NCBI GenBank assembly: GCA_035772405.1 | Contig: JAYKKM010000145.1 | Span: 1,145,001-1,209,000, forward strand | Source: Chrysogorgia sp. JL179-B06 | Lineage: Eukaryota; Cnidaria; Anthozoa; Scleralcyonacea; Chrysogorgiidae | Reading direction: 5' to 3' | Length of the DNA stretch: 64,000 bases | Shown: piece by piece, positions 50,725 through 61,931 of the stretch | Numbering within the stretch: position 1 is the first letter of the stretch | Layout of the letters: each line of letters begins with the position of its first letter | Position numbers and translations under genes: made by a program | The notes under the pieces: generated by a model | Told to the model about the DNA's origin: nothing | The model's input: only the letters and a program-made list of their open reading frames with translations | Databases searched by the model: none

Positions 50725-51012
50725 GATTTATGGTGAAGGAAAATTTCGAGTGTTGGAATACACATATTTTAAGACCAAACCGGGACCAGATTCGATCAAA
50801 CTACATGTTGAAAGGATTTATGGTGACTAGGCTCTCGGCAACGGCTTCCGTAGCTCAGTGGTCAGAGCACTGCACTAGCATCGCAGGGTCGCGGGTTCAA
50901 TTCCAGCCGGAAGGCCTTGAAGTTGCATTTTTCGCAACTGGTCCCGGTTTGGTCTTAAAATGTATATGTATTCCAACACTCGAAATTTTCCTTCACCATA
51001 AATCCTTTCAAT
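50725..51012. repeat. Foldback around a tRNA-like sequence
   Basis: Arms of about 65 bp (GGATTTATGGTGAAGGAAAA...TAAGACCAAACCGGGACCAG, 50725-50790) are mirrored at about 50939-51008. The loop holds the tRNA-like sequence 50848-50922. Confidence 0.88.
50848..50922 (+). ncRNA. tRNA-like pseudogene (SINE-type head), anticodon AGC
   Basis: The order is acceptor GGCTTCC, D-arm GCTCAGTGGTCAGAGC, anticodon arm CTGCA-CTAGCAT-CGCAG with AGC (Ala-type), T-arm GCGGG-TTCAATT-CCAGC and a 3' strand GGAAGGC. Each of the acceptor, anticodon and T stems has one mismatch, so it is probably a tRNA-derived SINE head rather than a working tRNA. The A box (TAGCTCAGTGG) and B box (GGTTCAATTCC) are intact enough for Pol III. 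Confidence 0.6.
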
Positions 51013-51329
51013 TTCAACAGTTGTATACGTTATTTTGTTCCATTGAATTTACACACAGTAAGCTGTAAATTACATACAGTATAGCTTTAAAGTGCATATA
51101 GGGTTTGTATTTGCTTAGATTGCCGTCATTTGGAGAAAATTTATGCATAATTTATATAAATAATAGATCACACTTACCAAAACGAAGTCGCTTTTTTCTT
51201 AAGAAAATAAGAACCTGTTTAAGAACCTAAATAGCCTAATTTTGCAGTAAACACCATTTATATAAGAACCTTTTTTGGCTAACTTGGAAAAATCTAGGTT
51301 CTTATACGCGGGTTTTTACTGTATGCCAC

Positions 51330-51569
51330 AAGCCTCCTCCGCAGGCAACTCTGTGGCTTCTTTTTTCCGAGTCAAATTAATCCAGTGGTCAAATCGCTTC
51401 CAAGGCTGTGCGAGCAATGTTTTGGCAGGGATTGCAGGGAAGTATAGGGATTGTGAAGGGATTGGTCGACAAAGAGGATTCTCTGGCTCGGCCAAAAATG
51501 GCCAAAACAGCCTTGGAAGCTATTTGACTCGGAAAAAAGAAGCCACAGAGTTGCCTGCGGACGAGGCTA
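51330..51569. mobile_element. 240-bp MITE, 9-bp target duplication
   Basis: TIRs of about 45 bp (AGCCTCCTCCGCAGGCAACT...TTTTTTCCGAGTCAAA). GTATGCCAC is duplicated at 51321-51329 and 51570-51578. A related fragment lies at 5745-5900. Confidence 0.88.
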
Positions 51570-52122
51570 GTATGCCACCTCGGATGCGAAATTTTCCAGT
51601 CGCTTTTTTGGGCGCTGTGACGTCATAATTATGACACATGGCAAACACAGAGAAAATGGCTACATCTTCAACTGGTTCGTCTCGTCGTCATAGAGGGAAA
51701 TATTTTGTTGCTGCCGTTCTAAGCAAACTAGTTGTACTAACAGCCAATTTACGGAATTTTCTGTGTCAATATAGCCCTTTAAGCGGTTGCTATTAATAGC
51801 TCAAAATGCAGATAAACAAATCAAATTTGACTCACAAATGATTGCAAATGAGCTATTTTCTTTTGTTATGACCGCAATAATTATGGGTAAATGCGGACAA
51901 ACATGGGTACTGACGTCATCTCGACAAAGTGCTATTGTGCCATGTCAGACTTATGACGTCACAAACGTTGAATTTCGCATGTGTCATCTAATTTCAGACA
52001 AAAATTCAACCATTTTAATTTATCGAACGAAGCCTATCGATACATCAAATTACTCGCAAAAGTTGGAATATTTCAACAAATAAATAAAATGGAAATTGGA
52101 AATTTGGTGGCAGTGGCACTTT

Positions 52123-55100
52123 ATATATATAGTTGTAATTGTTGTAATTCCGTCGGCGATTGTCGTCGATCAAGTCTTACAACAATCGTGTTCCCATATA
52201 GTTGTAATTGTTGTAATTTCGTCGGCGATTGTCCCCGATCAAGTCTTACAACAATCGTGTTCCCATATAGTTGTAATTGTTGTAATTCCGTCGGCGATTG
52301 TCGCCGAGTAAGTCTTACAACAATCGTGTTCCCATATAGTTGTAATTGTTGTAATTCAGTCGGCGATTGTCGTCGATCAAGTCTTACAACAATCGTGTTC
52401 CCATATAGTTGTAATTGTTGTAATTCCGGCGATTGTCGTCGATCAAGTCTTACAACAATCGTGTTCCCATATAGTTGTAATTGTTGTAATTCAGTCGGCG
52501 ATTGTCGGCGACCAAGTCTTACAACAATCGTGTTCCCATATAGTTGTAATTGTTGTAATTCCGTCGGCGATTGTCGTCGATCAAGTCTTACAACAATCGT
52601 GTTCCCATATAGTTGTAATTGTTGTAATTCAGTCGGCGATTGTCGGCGACCAAGTCTTACAACAATCGTGTTCCCATATAGTTGTAATTGTTGTAATTCC
52701 GTCGGCGATTGTCGCCGAGTAAGTCTTACAACAATCGTGTTCCCATATGGTTGTAATTGTTGTAATTCAGTCGGCGATTGTCGGCGACCAAGTCTTACAA
52801 CAATCGTGTTCCCATATAGTTGTAATTGTTGTAATTCCGTCGGCGATTGTCGCCGAGTAAGTCTTACAACAATCGTGTTCCCATATAGTTGTAATTGTTG
52901 TAATTCAGTCGGCGATTGTCGGCGACCAAGTCTTACAACAATCGTGTTCCCATATAGTTGTAATTGTTGTAATTCCGTCGGCGATTGTCGTCGATCAAGT
53001 CTTACAACAATCGTGTTCCCATATAGTTGTAATTGTTGTAATTCCGTCGGCGATTGTCCCCGATCAAGTCTTACAACAATCGTGTTCCCATATAGTTGTA
53101 ATTGTTGTAATTCCGTCGGCGATTGTCGCCGAGTAAGTCTTACAACAATCGTGTTCCCATATAGTTGTAATTGTTGTAATTCAGTCGGCGATTGTCGTCG
53201 ATCAAGTCTTACAACAATCGTGTTCCCATATAGTTGTAATTGTTGTAATTCCGGCGATTGTCGTCGATCAAGTCTTACAACAATCGTGTTCCCATATAGT
53301 TGTAATTGTTGTAATTCAGTCGGCGATTGTCGTCGACCAAGTCTTACAACAATCGTGTTCCCATATAGTTGTAATTGTTGTAATTCCGTCGGCGATTGTC
53401 GTCGATCAAGTCTTACAACAATCGTGTTCCCATATAGTTGTAATTGTTGTAATTCAGTCGGCGATTGTCGGCGACCAAGTCTTACAACAATCGTGTTCCC
53501 ATATAGTTGTAATTGTTGTAATTCCGTCGGCGATTGTCGCCGAGTAAGTCTTACAACAATCGTGTTCCCATATATGGTTGTAATTGTTGTAATTCAGTCG
53601 GCGATTGTCGGCGACCAAGTCTTACAACAATCGTGTTCCCATATAGTTGTAATTGTTGTAATTCCGTCGGCGATTGTCGGCGATCAAGTCTTACAACAAT
53701 CGTGTTCCCATATAGTTGTAATTGTTGTAATTCAGTCGGCGATTGTCGGCGACCAAGTCTTACAACAATCGTGTTCCCATATAGTTGTAATTGTTGTAAT
53801 TCCGTCGGCGATTGTCGCCGAGTAAGTCTTACAACAATCGTGTTCCCATATTGTTGTAATTGTTGTAATTCAGTCGGCGATTGTCGGCGACCAAGTCTTA
53901 CAACAATCGTGTTCCCATATAGTTGTAATTGTTGTAATTCCGTCGGCGATTGTCGCCGAGTAAGTCTTACAACAATCGTGTTCCCATATAGTTGTAATTG
54001 TTGTAATTCAGTCGGCGATTGTCGGCGACCAAGTCTTACAACAATCGTGTTCCCATATAGTTGTAATTGTTGTAATTCCGTCGGCGATTGTCCCCGATCA
54101 AGTCTTACAACAATCGTGTTCCCATATAGTTGTAATTGTTGTAATTCCGTCGGCGATTGTCGCCGAGTAAGTCTTACAACAATCGTGTTCCCATATAGTT
54201 GTAATTGTTGTAATTCAGTCGGCGATTGTCGTCGATCAAGTCTTACAACAATCGTGTTCCCATATAGTTGTAATTGTTGTAATTCCGGCGATTGTCGTCG
54301 ATCAAGTCTTACAACAATCGTGTTCCCATATAGTTGTAATTGTTGTAATTCAGTCGGCGATTGTCGTCGACCAAGTCTTACAACAATCGTGTTCCCATAT
54401 AGTTGTAATTGTTGTAATTCCGTCGGCGATTGTCGTCGATCAAGTCTTACAACAATCGTGTTCCCATATAGTTGTAATTGTTGTAATTCAGTCGGCGATT
54501 GTCGGCGACCAAGTCTTACAACAATCGTGTTCCCATATAGTTGTAATTGTTGTAATTCCGTCGGCGATTGTCGCCGAGTAAGTCTTACAACAATCGTGTT
54601 CCCATATGGTTGTAATTGTTGTAATTCAGTCGGCGATTGTCGGCGACCAAGTCTTACAACAATCGTGTTCCCATATAGTTGTAATTGTTGTAATTCCGTC
54701 GGCGATTGTCGCCGAGTAAGTCTTACAACAATCGTGTTCCCATATAGTTGTAATTGTTGTAATTCAGTCGGCGATTGTCGGCGATCAAGTCTTACAACAA
54801 TCGTGTTCCCATATAGTTGTAATTGTTGTAATTCAGTCGGCGATTGTCGGCGACCAAGTCTTACAACAATCGTGTTCCCATATAGTTGTAATTGTTGTAA
54901 TTCCGTCGGCGATTGTCGCCGAGTAAGTCTTACAACAATCGTGTTCCCATATTGTTGTAATTGTTGTAATTCAGTCGGCGATTGTCGGCGACCAAGTCTT
55001 ACAACAATCGTGTTCCCATATAGTTGTAATTGTTGTAATTCCGTCGGCGATTGTCGCCGAGTAAGTCTTACAACAATCGTGTTCCCATATAGTTGTAATT

Positions 55101-58100
55101 GTTGTAATTCCGTCGGCGATTGTCGGCGATCAAGTCTTACAACAATCGTGTTCCCATATAGTTGTAATTGTTGTAATTCAGTCGGCGATTGTCGGCGACC
55201 AAGTCTTACAACAATCGTGTTCCCATATAGTTGTAATTGTTGTAATTCCGTCGGCGATTGTCGCCGAGTAAGTCTTACAACAATCGTGTTCCCATATAGT
55301 TGTAATTGTTGTAATTCAGTCGGCGATTGTCGGCGACCAAGTCTTACAACAATCGTGTTCCCATATAGTTGTAATTGTTGTAATTCAGTCGGCGATTGTC
55401 GGCGATCAAGTCTTACAACAATCGTGTTCCCATATAGTTGTAATTGTTGTAATTCAGTCGGCGATTGTCGGCGACCAAGTCTTACAACAATCGTGTTCCC
55501 ATATAGTTGTAATTGTTGTAATTCCGTCGGCGATTGTCCCCGATCAAGTCTTACAACAATCGTGTTCCCATATAGTTGTAATTGTTGTAATTCAGTCGGC
55601 GATTGTCGGCGATCAAGTCTTACAACAATCGTGTTCCCATATAGTTGTAATTGTTGTAATTCAGTCGGCGATTGTCGGCGACCAAGTCTTACAACAATCG
55701 TGTTCCCATATAGTTGTAATTGTTGTAATTCCGTCGGCGATTGTCGCCGAGTAAGTCTTGCAACAATCGTGTTCCCATATGGTTGTAATTGTTGTAATTC
55801 AGTCGGCGATTGTCGGCGACCAAGTCTTACAACAATCGTGTTCCCATATAGTTGTAATTGTTGTAATTCCGTCGGCGATTGTCGCCGAGTAAGTCTTACA
55901 ACAATCGTGTTCCCATATAGTTGTAATTGTTGTAATTCAGTCGGCGATTGTCGGCGACCAAGTCTTACAACAATCGTGTTCCCATATTGTTGTAATTGTT
56001 GTAATTCAGTCGGCGATTGTCGGCGATCAAGTCTTACAACAATCGTGTTCCCATATAGTTGTAATTGTTGTAATTCAGTCGGCGATTGTCGGCGACCAAG
56101 TCTTACAACAATCGTGTTCCCATATAGTTGTAATTGTTGTAATTCAGTCGGCGATTGTCGGCGATCAAGTCTTACAACAATCGTGTTCCCATATAGTTGT
56201 AATTGTTGTAATTCAGTCGGCGATTGTCGGCGACCAAGTCTTACAACAATCGTGTTCCCATATAGTTGTAATTGTTGTAATTCCGTCGGCGATTGTCCCC
56301 GATCAAGTCTTACAACAATCGTGTTCCCATATAGTTGTAATTGTTGTAATTCAGTCGGCGATTGTCGGCGACCAAGTCTTACAACAATCGTGTTCCCATA
56401 TACTATATATAGTTGTAATTGTTGTAATTCAGTCGGCGATTGTCGGCGATCAAGTCTTACAACAATCGTGTTCCCATATAGTTGTAATTGTTGTAATTCA
56501 GTCGGCGATTGTCGGCGACCAAGTCTTACAACAATCGTGTTCCCATATAGTTGTAATTGTTGTAATTCCGTCGGCGATTGTCGCCGAGTAAGTCTTACAA
56601 CAATCGTGTTCCCATATAGTTGTAATTGTTGTAATTCAGTCGGCGATTGTCGTCGATCAAGTCTTACAACAATCGTGTTCCCATATAGTTGTAATTGTTG
56701 TAATTCCGGCGATTGTCGTCGATCAAGTCTTACAACAATCGTGTTCCCATATAGTTGTAATTGTTGTAATTCAGTCGGCGATTGTCGTCGACCAAGTCTT
56801 ACAACAATCGTGTTCCCATATAGTTGTAATTGTTGTAATTCCGTCGGCGATTGTCGTCGATCAAGTCTTACAACAATCGTGTTCCCATATAGTTGTAATT
56901 GTTGTAATTCAGTCGGCGATTGTCGGCGACCAAGTCTTACAACAATCGTGTTCCCATATAGTTGTAATTGTTGTAATTCCGTCGGCGATTGTCGCCGAGT
57001 AAGTCTTACAACAATCGTGTTCCCATATGGTTGTAATTGTTGTAATTCAGTCGGCGATTGTCGGCGACCAAGTCTTACAACAATCGTGTTCCCATATAGT
57101 TGTAATTGTTGTAATTCCGTCGGCGATTGTCGCCGAGTAAGTCTTACAACAATCGTGTTCCCATATAGTTGTAATTGTTGTAATTCAGTCGGCGATTGTC
57201 GGCGATCAAGTCTTACAACAATCGTGTTCCCATATAGTTGTAATTGTTGTAATTCAGTCGGCGATTGTCGGCGACCAAGTCTTACAACAATCGTGTTCCC
57301 ATATAGTTGTAATTGTTGTAATTCCGTCGGCGATTGTCGCCGAGTAAGTCTTACAACAATCGTGTTCCCATATTGTTGTAATTGTTGTAATTCAGTCGGC
57401 GATTGTCGGCGACCAAGTCTTACAACAATCGTGTTCCCATATAGTTGTAATTGTTGTAATTCCGTCGGCGATTGTCGCCGAGTAAGTCTTACAACAATCG
57501 TGTTCCCATATAGTTGTAATTGTTGTAATTCCGTCGGCGATTGTCGGCGATCAAGTCTTACAACAATCGTGTTCCCATATAGTTGTAATTGTTGTAATTC
57601 AGTCGGCGATTGTCGGCGACCAAGTCTTACAACAATCGTGTTCCCATATAGTTGTAATTGTTGTAATTCAGTCGGCGATTGTCGGCGATCAAGTCTTACA
57701 ACAATCGTGTTCCCATATAGTTGTAATTGTTGTAATTCAGTCGGCGATTGTCGGCGACCAAGTCTTACAACAATCGTGTTCCCATATAGTTGTAATTGTT
57801 GTAATTCCGTCGGCGATTGTCCCCGATCAAGTCTTACAACAATCGTGTTCCCATATAGTTGTAATTGTTGTAATTCAGTCGGCGATTGTCGGCGATCAAG
57901 TCTTACAACAATCGTGTTCCCATATAGTTGTAATTGTTGTAATTCAGTCGGCGATTGTCGGCGACCAAGTCTTACAACAATCGTGTTCCCATATAGTTGT
58001 AATTGTTGTAATTCCGTCGGCGATTGTCGCCGAGTAAGTCTTGCAACAATCGTGTTCCCATATGGTTGTAATTGTTGTAATTCAGTCGGCGATTGTCGGC

Positions 58101-58728
58101 GACCAAGTCTTACAACAATCGTGTTCCCATATAGTTGTAATTGTTGTAATTCCGTCGGCGATTGTCGCCGAGTAAGTCTTACAACAATCGTGTTCCCATA
58201 TAGTTGTAATTGTTGTAATTCAGTCGGCGATTGTCGGCGACCAAGTCTTACAACAATCGTGTTCCCATATTGTTGTAATTGTTGTAATTCAGTCGGCGAT
58301 TGTCGGCGATCAAGTCTTACAACAATCGTGTTCCCATATAGTTGTAATTGTTGTAATTCAGTCGGCGATTGTCGGCGACCAAGTCTTACAACAATCGTGT
58401 TCCCATATAGTTGTAATTGTTGTAATTCAGTCGGCGATTGTCGGCGATCAAGTCTTACAACAATCGTGTTCCCATATAGTTGTAATTGTTGTAATTCAGT
58501 CGGCGATTGTCGGCGACCAAGTCTTACAACAATCGTGTTCCCATATAGTTGTAATTGTTGTAATTCCGTCGGCGATTGTCCCCGATCAAGTCTTACAACA
58601 ATCGTGTTCCCATATAGTTGTAATTGTTGTAATTCAGTCGGCGATTGTCGGCGACCAAGTCTTACAACAATCGTGTTCCCATATACTATATATAGTTGTA
58701 ATTGTTGTAATTCAGTCGGCGATTTTGC
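52123..58728. repeat. Satellite array: about 95 copies of a 69-bp monomer
   Basis: The monomer reads TAGTTGTAATTGTTGTAATT, C(C/A)GTCGGCGATTGTC, then a variable G(C/G/T)CGA(G/T/C)(T/C)AAG, and TCTTACAACAATCGTGTTCC-CATA. A few monomers are 66 bp (GTC lost), one has a 2-bp insertion (53571), and two have a 9-bp insertion (56401, 58684). ATTGTTGTAA and TTACAACAAT form a 10-bp inverted repeat in every monomer. In the CGCCGAG variant an inner 7-bp hairpin TCGGCGA-TTG-TCGCCGA is also perfect. Large blocks recur in higher order. Because 69 is a multiple of three and monomers lack stops in several frames on both strands, long Cys-rich frames (up to 1770 codons) appear; they are judged artefacts of the array. 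Confidence 0.95.
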
Positions 58729-59165
58729 ACTAGTACTCAGGGCCTCGCGATTTAATCGCGAGGTGAGAAGTTTGCTGCTGCTACTCTCTTGTTTGCCTTT
58801 AGCTCGAGCTCGTTGTTCTAAATTTCTTGTATGTTATGTACGTTAACCGGATTGAACATCCATTTTTTTAACATCCATGTTCGTAGGCTCTGCTACACGG
58901 CTCCATGAATTTTTTGTCGCGAAAATCAACAGAAGACCTTTCGTAAATGGATGGGTACTTGCGAATTACATCCATAAACTTCTCGTCTGATAAACTTCTT
59001 ATTTGACTCATTATTATATAAAATATTTCCCCTTAAAATAGTGTTAGAGAAAGTGAATCCTAATACCTTGTTTAAACACGTGAAGCGCAATACCGGTAAG
59101 TTGCAATCGTGCTGCTTGGCAACGCAACTCTTGATGCTGATTGGTTATTAATATCACGTGTCACT
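58729..59165. other. Right flank of the satellite
   Basis: Starts with a hairpin GCCTCGCGATTTAATCGCGAGG (58742-58763). No gene seen. Confidence 0.5.
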
Positions 59166-59291
59166 TTTCTGTCGGCGACAGTGTTCTCATAAAAAGTTGA
59201 TGCATCGATGAGTGTTGCAATTGTTGTAGAAGTTGAATCTGATTCAACTTCAACAATCGCCGACGGAATTACAACAATTACAACTATATGT
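59166..59291 (-). repeat. Inverted satellite monomer remnant with hairpin
   Basis: 59255-59288 is the complement of CATATAGTTGTAATTGTTGT-AATTCCGTCGGCGATTG. It is preceded by GAAGTTGAATC-TGATTCAACTTC and, further left, CTGTCGGCGACAG. The monomer sequence therefore exists outside the array, next to a hairpin, as in an element terminus. Confidence 0.75.
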
Positions 59292-59504
59292 GAACCAGGA
59301 TTTAATTGTAAATGAATGTATTTGTTTTGAAAGTTTGTTATACTATTTCGTGACGTGAAGAATATACTTATCACGATATTTACGCTCGGGATACATCATC
59401 CCGAGGGGTAATATTTCGACGAATTCCCCTCGCTCCGGGTCTATATTATACCGAATCTTGAATACTATCTTGATTCCATTGTTGACACGTCGTTTTGGTT
59501 TTCG

Positions 59505-59793
59505 CGCGTGGTATTCGAGCTCGAATACCTCGCCACAGCGGGGTACTCGAGTAAATATACGCCGCCGCAGCGTGGTATTCGAGCTAGCGGGGTATTCGAG
59601 CCAGCGGGGTATTCGAGCCAGCGGGGTATTCGAGCCAGCGGGGTATTCGAGCCAGCGGGGTATTCGAGCCAGCGGGGTATTCGAGCTAGCGGGGTATTCG
59701 AGCTAGCGGGATATTCGAGCTAGCGGGGTATTCGAGCTAGCGGGGTATTCGAGCTAGCGGGGTATTCGAGCTAGCGGGGTATTCGAACTCGAA
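59505..59793. repeat. 17-bp minisatellite, about 13 copies
   Basis: Units GGTATTCGAGC(T/C)AGCGG. The first and last units carry TATTCGAGCTCGAATAC-type palindromes that cap the array. Confidence 0.9.
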
Positions 59794-60720
59794 TACGAAG
59801 ACTAGTGGGGGTAATTCTATGATAAAATAGCTGGTCACATGGTAAAAATCTAGCTCTGATTGGACAATTTGCAGTTAAGGTATAATATTGTATTAGTTTG
59901 TTAATTTAAAATTCAAAAATGAACTTCTATTCTGCTACTAGTTCCAGTTCTTTTTCCTCACGGTCAGACGACGTGGACTCAGAATCAGCATAGGAAATGG
60001 CTAAAAGGGATGACTCAAAAGGACCTTTCTGTTTTTGTCTGGTCTTTATTTTTGGTTAGGTTAGGGCTAGGGTAAGGGATTAGGATTAGACTAGTTCTTG
60101 AAAATGGGAGTAATTCCTAATCTTCATCTAAGTATTAACCACGAGTCCAACTCACGTGAAAACTTATCCCAGAGGTTCTACCACTTTTTATGCGCATGCG
60201 TGTGTTTCGCTATCCTTGCATGTAAGGGCAGTTGTTCAAACGTATTCGTATCTTTAGAAGGTGAAAACGTCCGGGAGGTGATATGCGCGTGGGCATAAAC
60301 ATCATAGGTGCCGACACCGAGTTGGACTTCTGATTAGTACTTGTTAGTTGTTATGTGACGTGTACATCTAGATGCAGTTCTGAACAGTGTCTTCCAGAAT
60401 AGAAAACTCTGTTTTTTATGGGTCTCGACCCAAACGGGGTTGTTGACGCGTTAAGTATAGCTGTAATATTTGCATGTATTGTTTCCTTTATCCAATTGTT
60501 GTTTTTATAATGTATGGCCTTGCTTCACTTCCGGTTCTTTCCAATGTACGTTTGCTATTCTGCTATAAATTAATAAGTTAACGAATTCATGCTAAGTCGT
60601 TATATAAAAATATATAAAAGCGTTATATATCGTAATTATCCATATACAATTATAAGTATAAGAAATTGTCTGTGGATTATTTTATAAAAATAATAGAATA
60701 CGTTTGCCTGGGTTTCTATA
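59794..60720. other. Gene-free stretch
   Basis: It contains the dispersed sequence AAAAGGACCTTTCTGTTTTTGT (about 60017) shared inverted with 61277-61338. No gene was recognised. Confidence 0.45.
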
Positions 60721-60826
60721 ACGTGATGGAAATCCTCGTGTGTTTTAAATAGAGACATGAATGACGTCATTTCAACTGAAAAAATACTGGTTGAAATGAT
60801 GTCATTCATGTTTCTATCACAGTACA
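60715..60826. repeat. Foldback with CRE-like sites
   Basis: TAGAGACATGAATGACGTCATTTCAAC and its complement (to ACATGAATGACATCATTTCAACC) face each other across AAAAAATACT; the arms are about 35 bp. One arm has a perfect TGACGTCA. Confidence 0.75.
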
Positions 60827-60829
60827 GAG

Positions 60830-61615
60830 ACACTCAAGTAATTTTAGCCAATCAGAGCATAGTACGCATATTACTCAGCATACATATTCAAAATGTTCAT
60901 CTTTACATACTGCACATTAAGCTTAACTATTTGACATATGCATGAGGAAATCGGCAAACTGCGGCAATTAACGGTAGCCATGTAAGTTATAGCTTTCAAA
61001 CCTACTCACCTCATCTAGAAATTTCTAGCGCATAATCTAATTGTTGGATAAGTCACCGGTAATGATTCCTGAAATGCCGGAATGTTTCATGGACTCGCTT
61101 GTAAAACAAGCTTCAGTCACTAGGTGGACATCATGCGTAGGATAAATAAACTAATTACGGGCGTCTATTTTAAATTCTAAGTTTTGGTCAAATTTAAGAA
61201 AAAAACCTAATGGTATATATCCGTTCCATTTTCAAGATCTAGTCAAATCACAATCCTAAGTCCTAACCTAACCTAACCAAAAATAAAGACCAGACAAAAA
61301 CAGAAAGGTCCTTTTGAGTCATCACTTTTAGCCATTTCCTATCTACTTATAGTGACTCCCGATTAGACTATGAGATTATCGAGAGAAGAAAATATGCTTC
61401 GTTTTTCTAGAATGAGCTAATTCTAATGTTGATAAATGGCTCGGAGGCTTATGTCTTCATGACCTTGTATTGATGTAATTATGCATATGTTTTTTTTTTA
61501 ATTTTGAGTGGCTAATATGCAAGTAAAAAATTTAGGTTTAATAAGCAAGTTCATAATGAGATTTGGGATAAAATCCAGCTCATTGAAATATATAGAGAAA
61601 TATAACATAGCAACC
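60830..61615. other. Gene-free stretch
   Basis: Only a copy of the dispersed AATAAAGACCAGACAAAAACAG sequence (61277-61338) was recognised. Confidence 0.45.
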
Positions 61616-61616
61616 C

Positions 61617-61931
61617 AGTCTTCACCTAGTTAATGTAGACAGTCTACATTGGTAACACGTAGCTGTGAATGTATGATGTCTACATTAACAAATAACCGCT
61701 AACCCCAAAACAACAAAGATCCTAACCCTAACCCCCACCACATCCATTCCCCTACTTGGGTTGCTAGATTAATAGACTAGTAGAGACTAAGCATGTGGGA
61801 TTAGAAATTGACTGTTAAACGCATGCGCTAACTATCGTTATTTTAGCGCGAGTTGAGTTAATGTAGACATCATACATTAATACAGCTACATGTTACCAAT
61901 GTAGACTGTCTACATTAACTAGGTGGAGACT
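61617..61931. mobile_element. 315-bp MITE
   Basis: TIRs AGTCTTCACCTAGTTAATG-TAGACAGTCTACATTGGTAAC and complement; sub-terminal GTAGCTGTGAATGTATGATG is also inverted. A fragment occurs at 41668-41745. Confidence 0.85.

Larger units (their letters stand above)
50569..51314. mobile_element. TIR element inserted in the 50437 element
   Basis: Ends AACCCGCGTATAAGAACCTAG (50570) and complement (to 51314). Inside is a smaller foldback at 50725-51012 with a tRNA-like core. AAGAACCT repeats occur near both ends. Confidence 0.78.
50437..52122. mobile_element. Nested TIR element of the CACTGCCACC family
   Basis: Left end AGTGCCTGCAGTGCCACCAC...TTTCCATTTTATTT (50437-50478), right end its complement (about 52083-52122, GGTGGCAGTGGCACTTTA). 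The body matches 24048-24545 in inverted order and is interrupted by two later insertions (50569-51314 and 51330-51569). Confidence 0.8.

Noticed and set aside
52123..58728. CRISPR array
   Set aside because: Whole monomers are tandem without spacers, in a eukaryotic intron-bearing genome.
53534..58846. 1770-codon open frame as a Cys-rich repeat protein gene
   Set aside because: The frame is a by-product of a 69-bp satellite. Other frames on both strands are also stop-free, the frame is shifted by a 2-bp insertion at 53571, and no promoter, signal peptide or unique domain flanks it.
59508..59723. GYSSQRGIRASGVFE repeat protein
   Set aside because: Translation of the 17-bp minisatellite in two overlapping frames.
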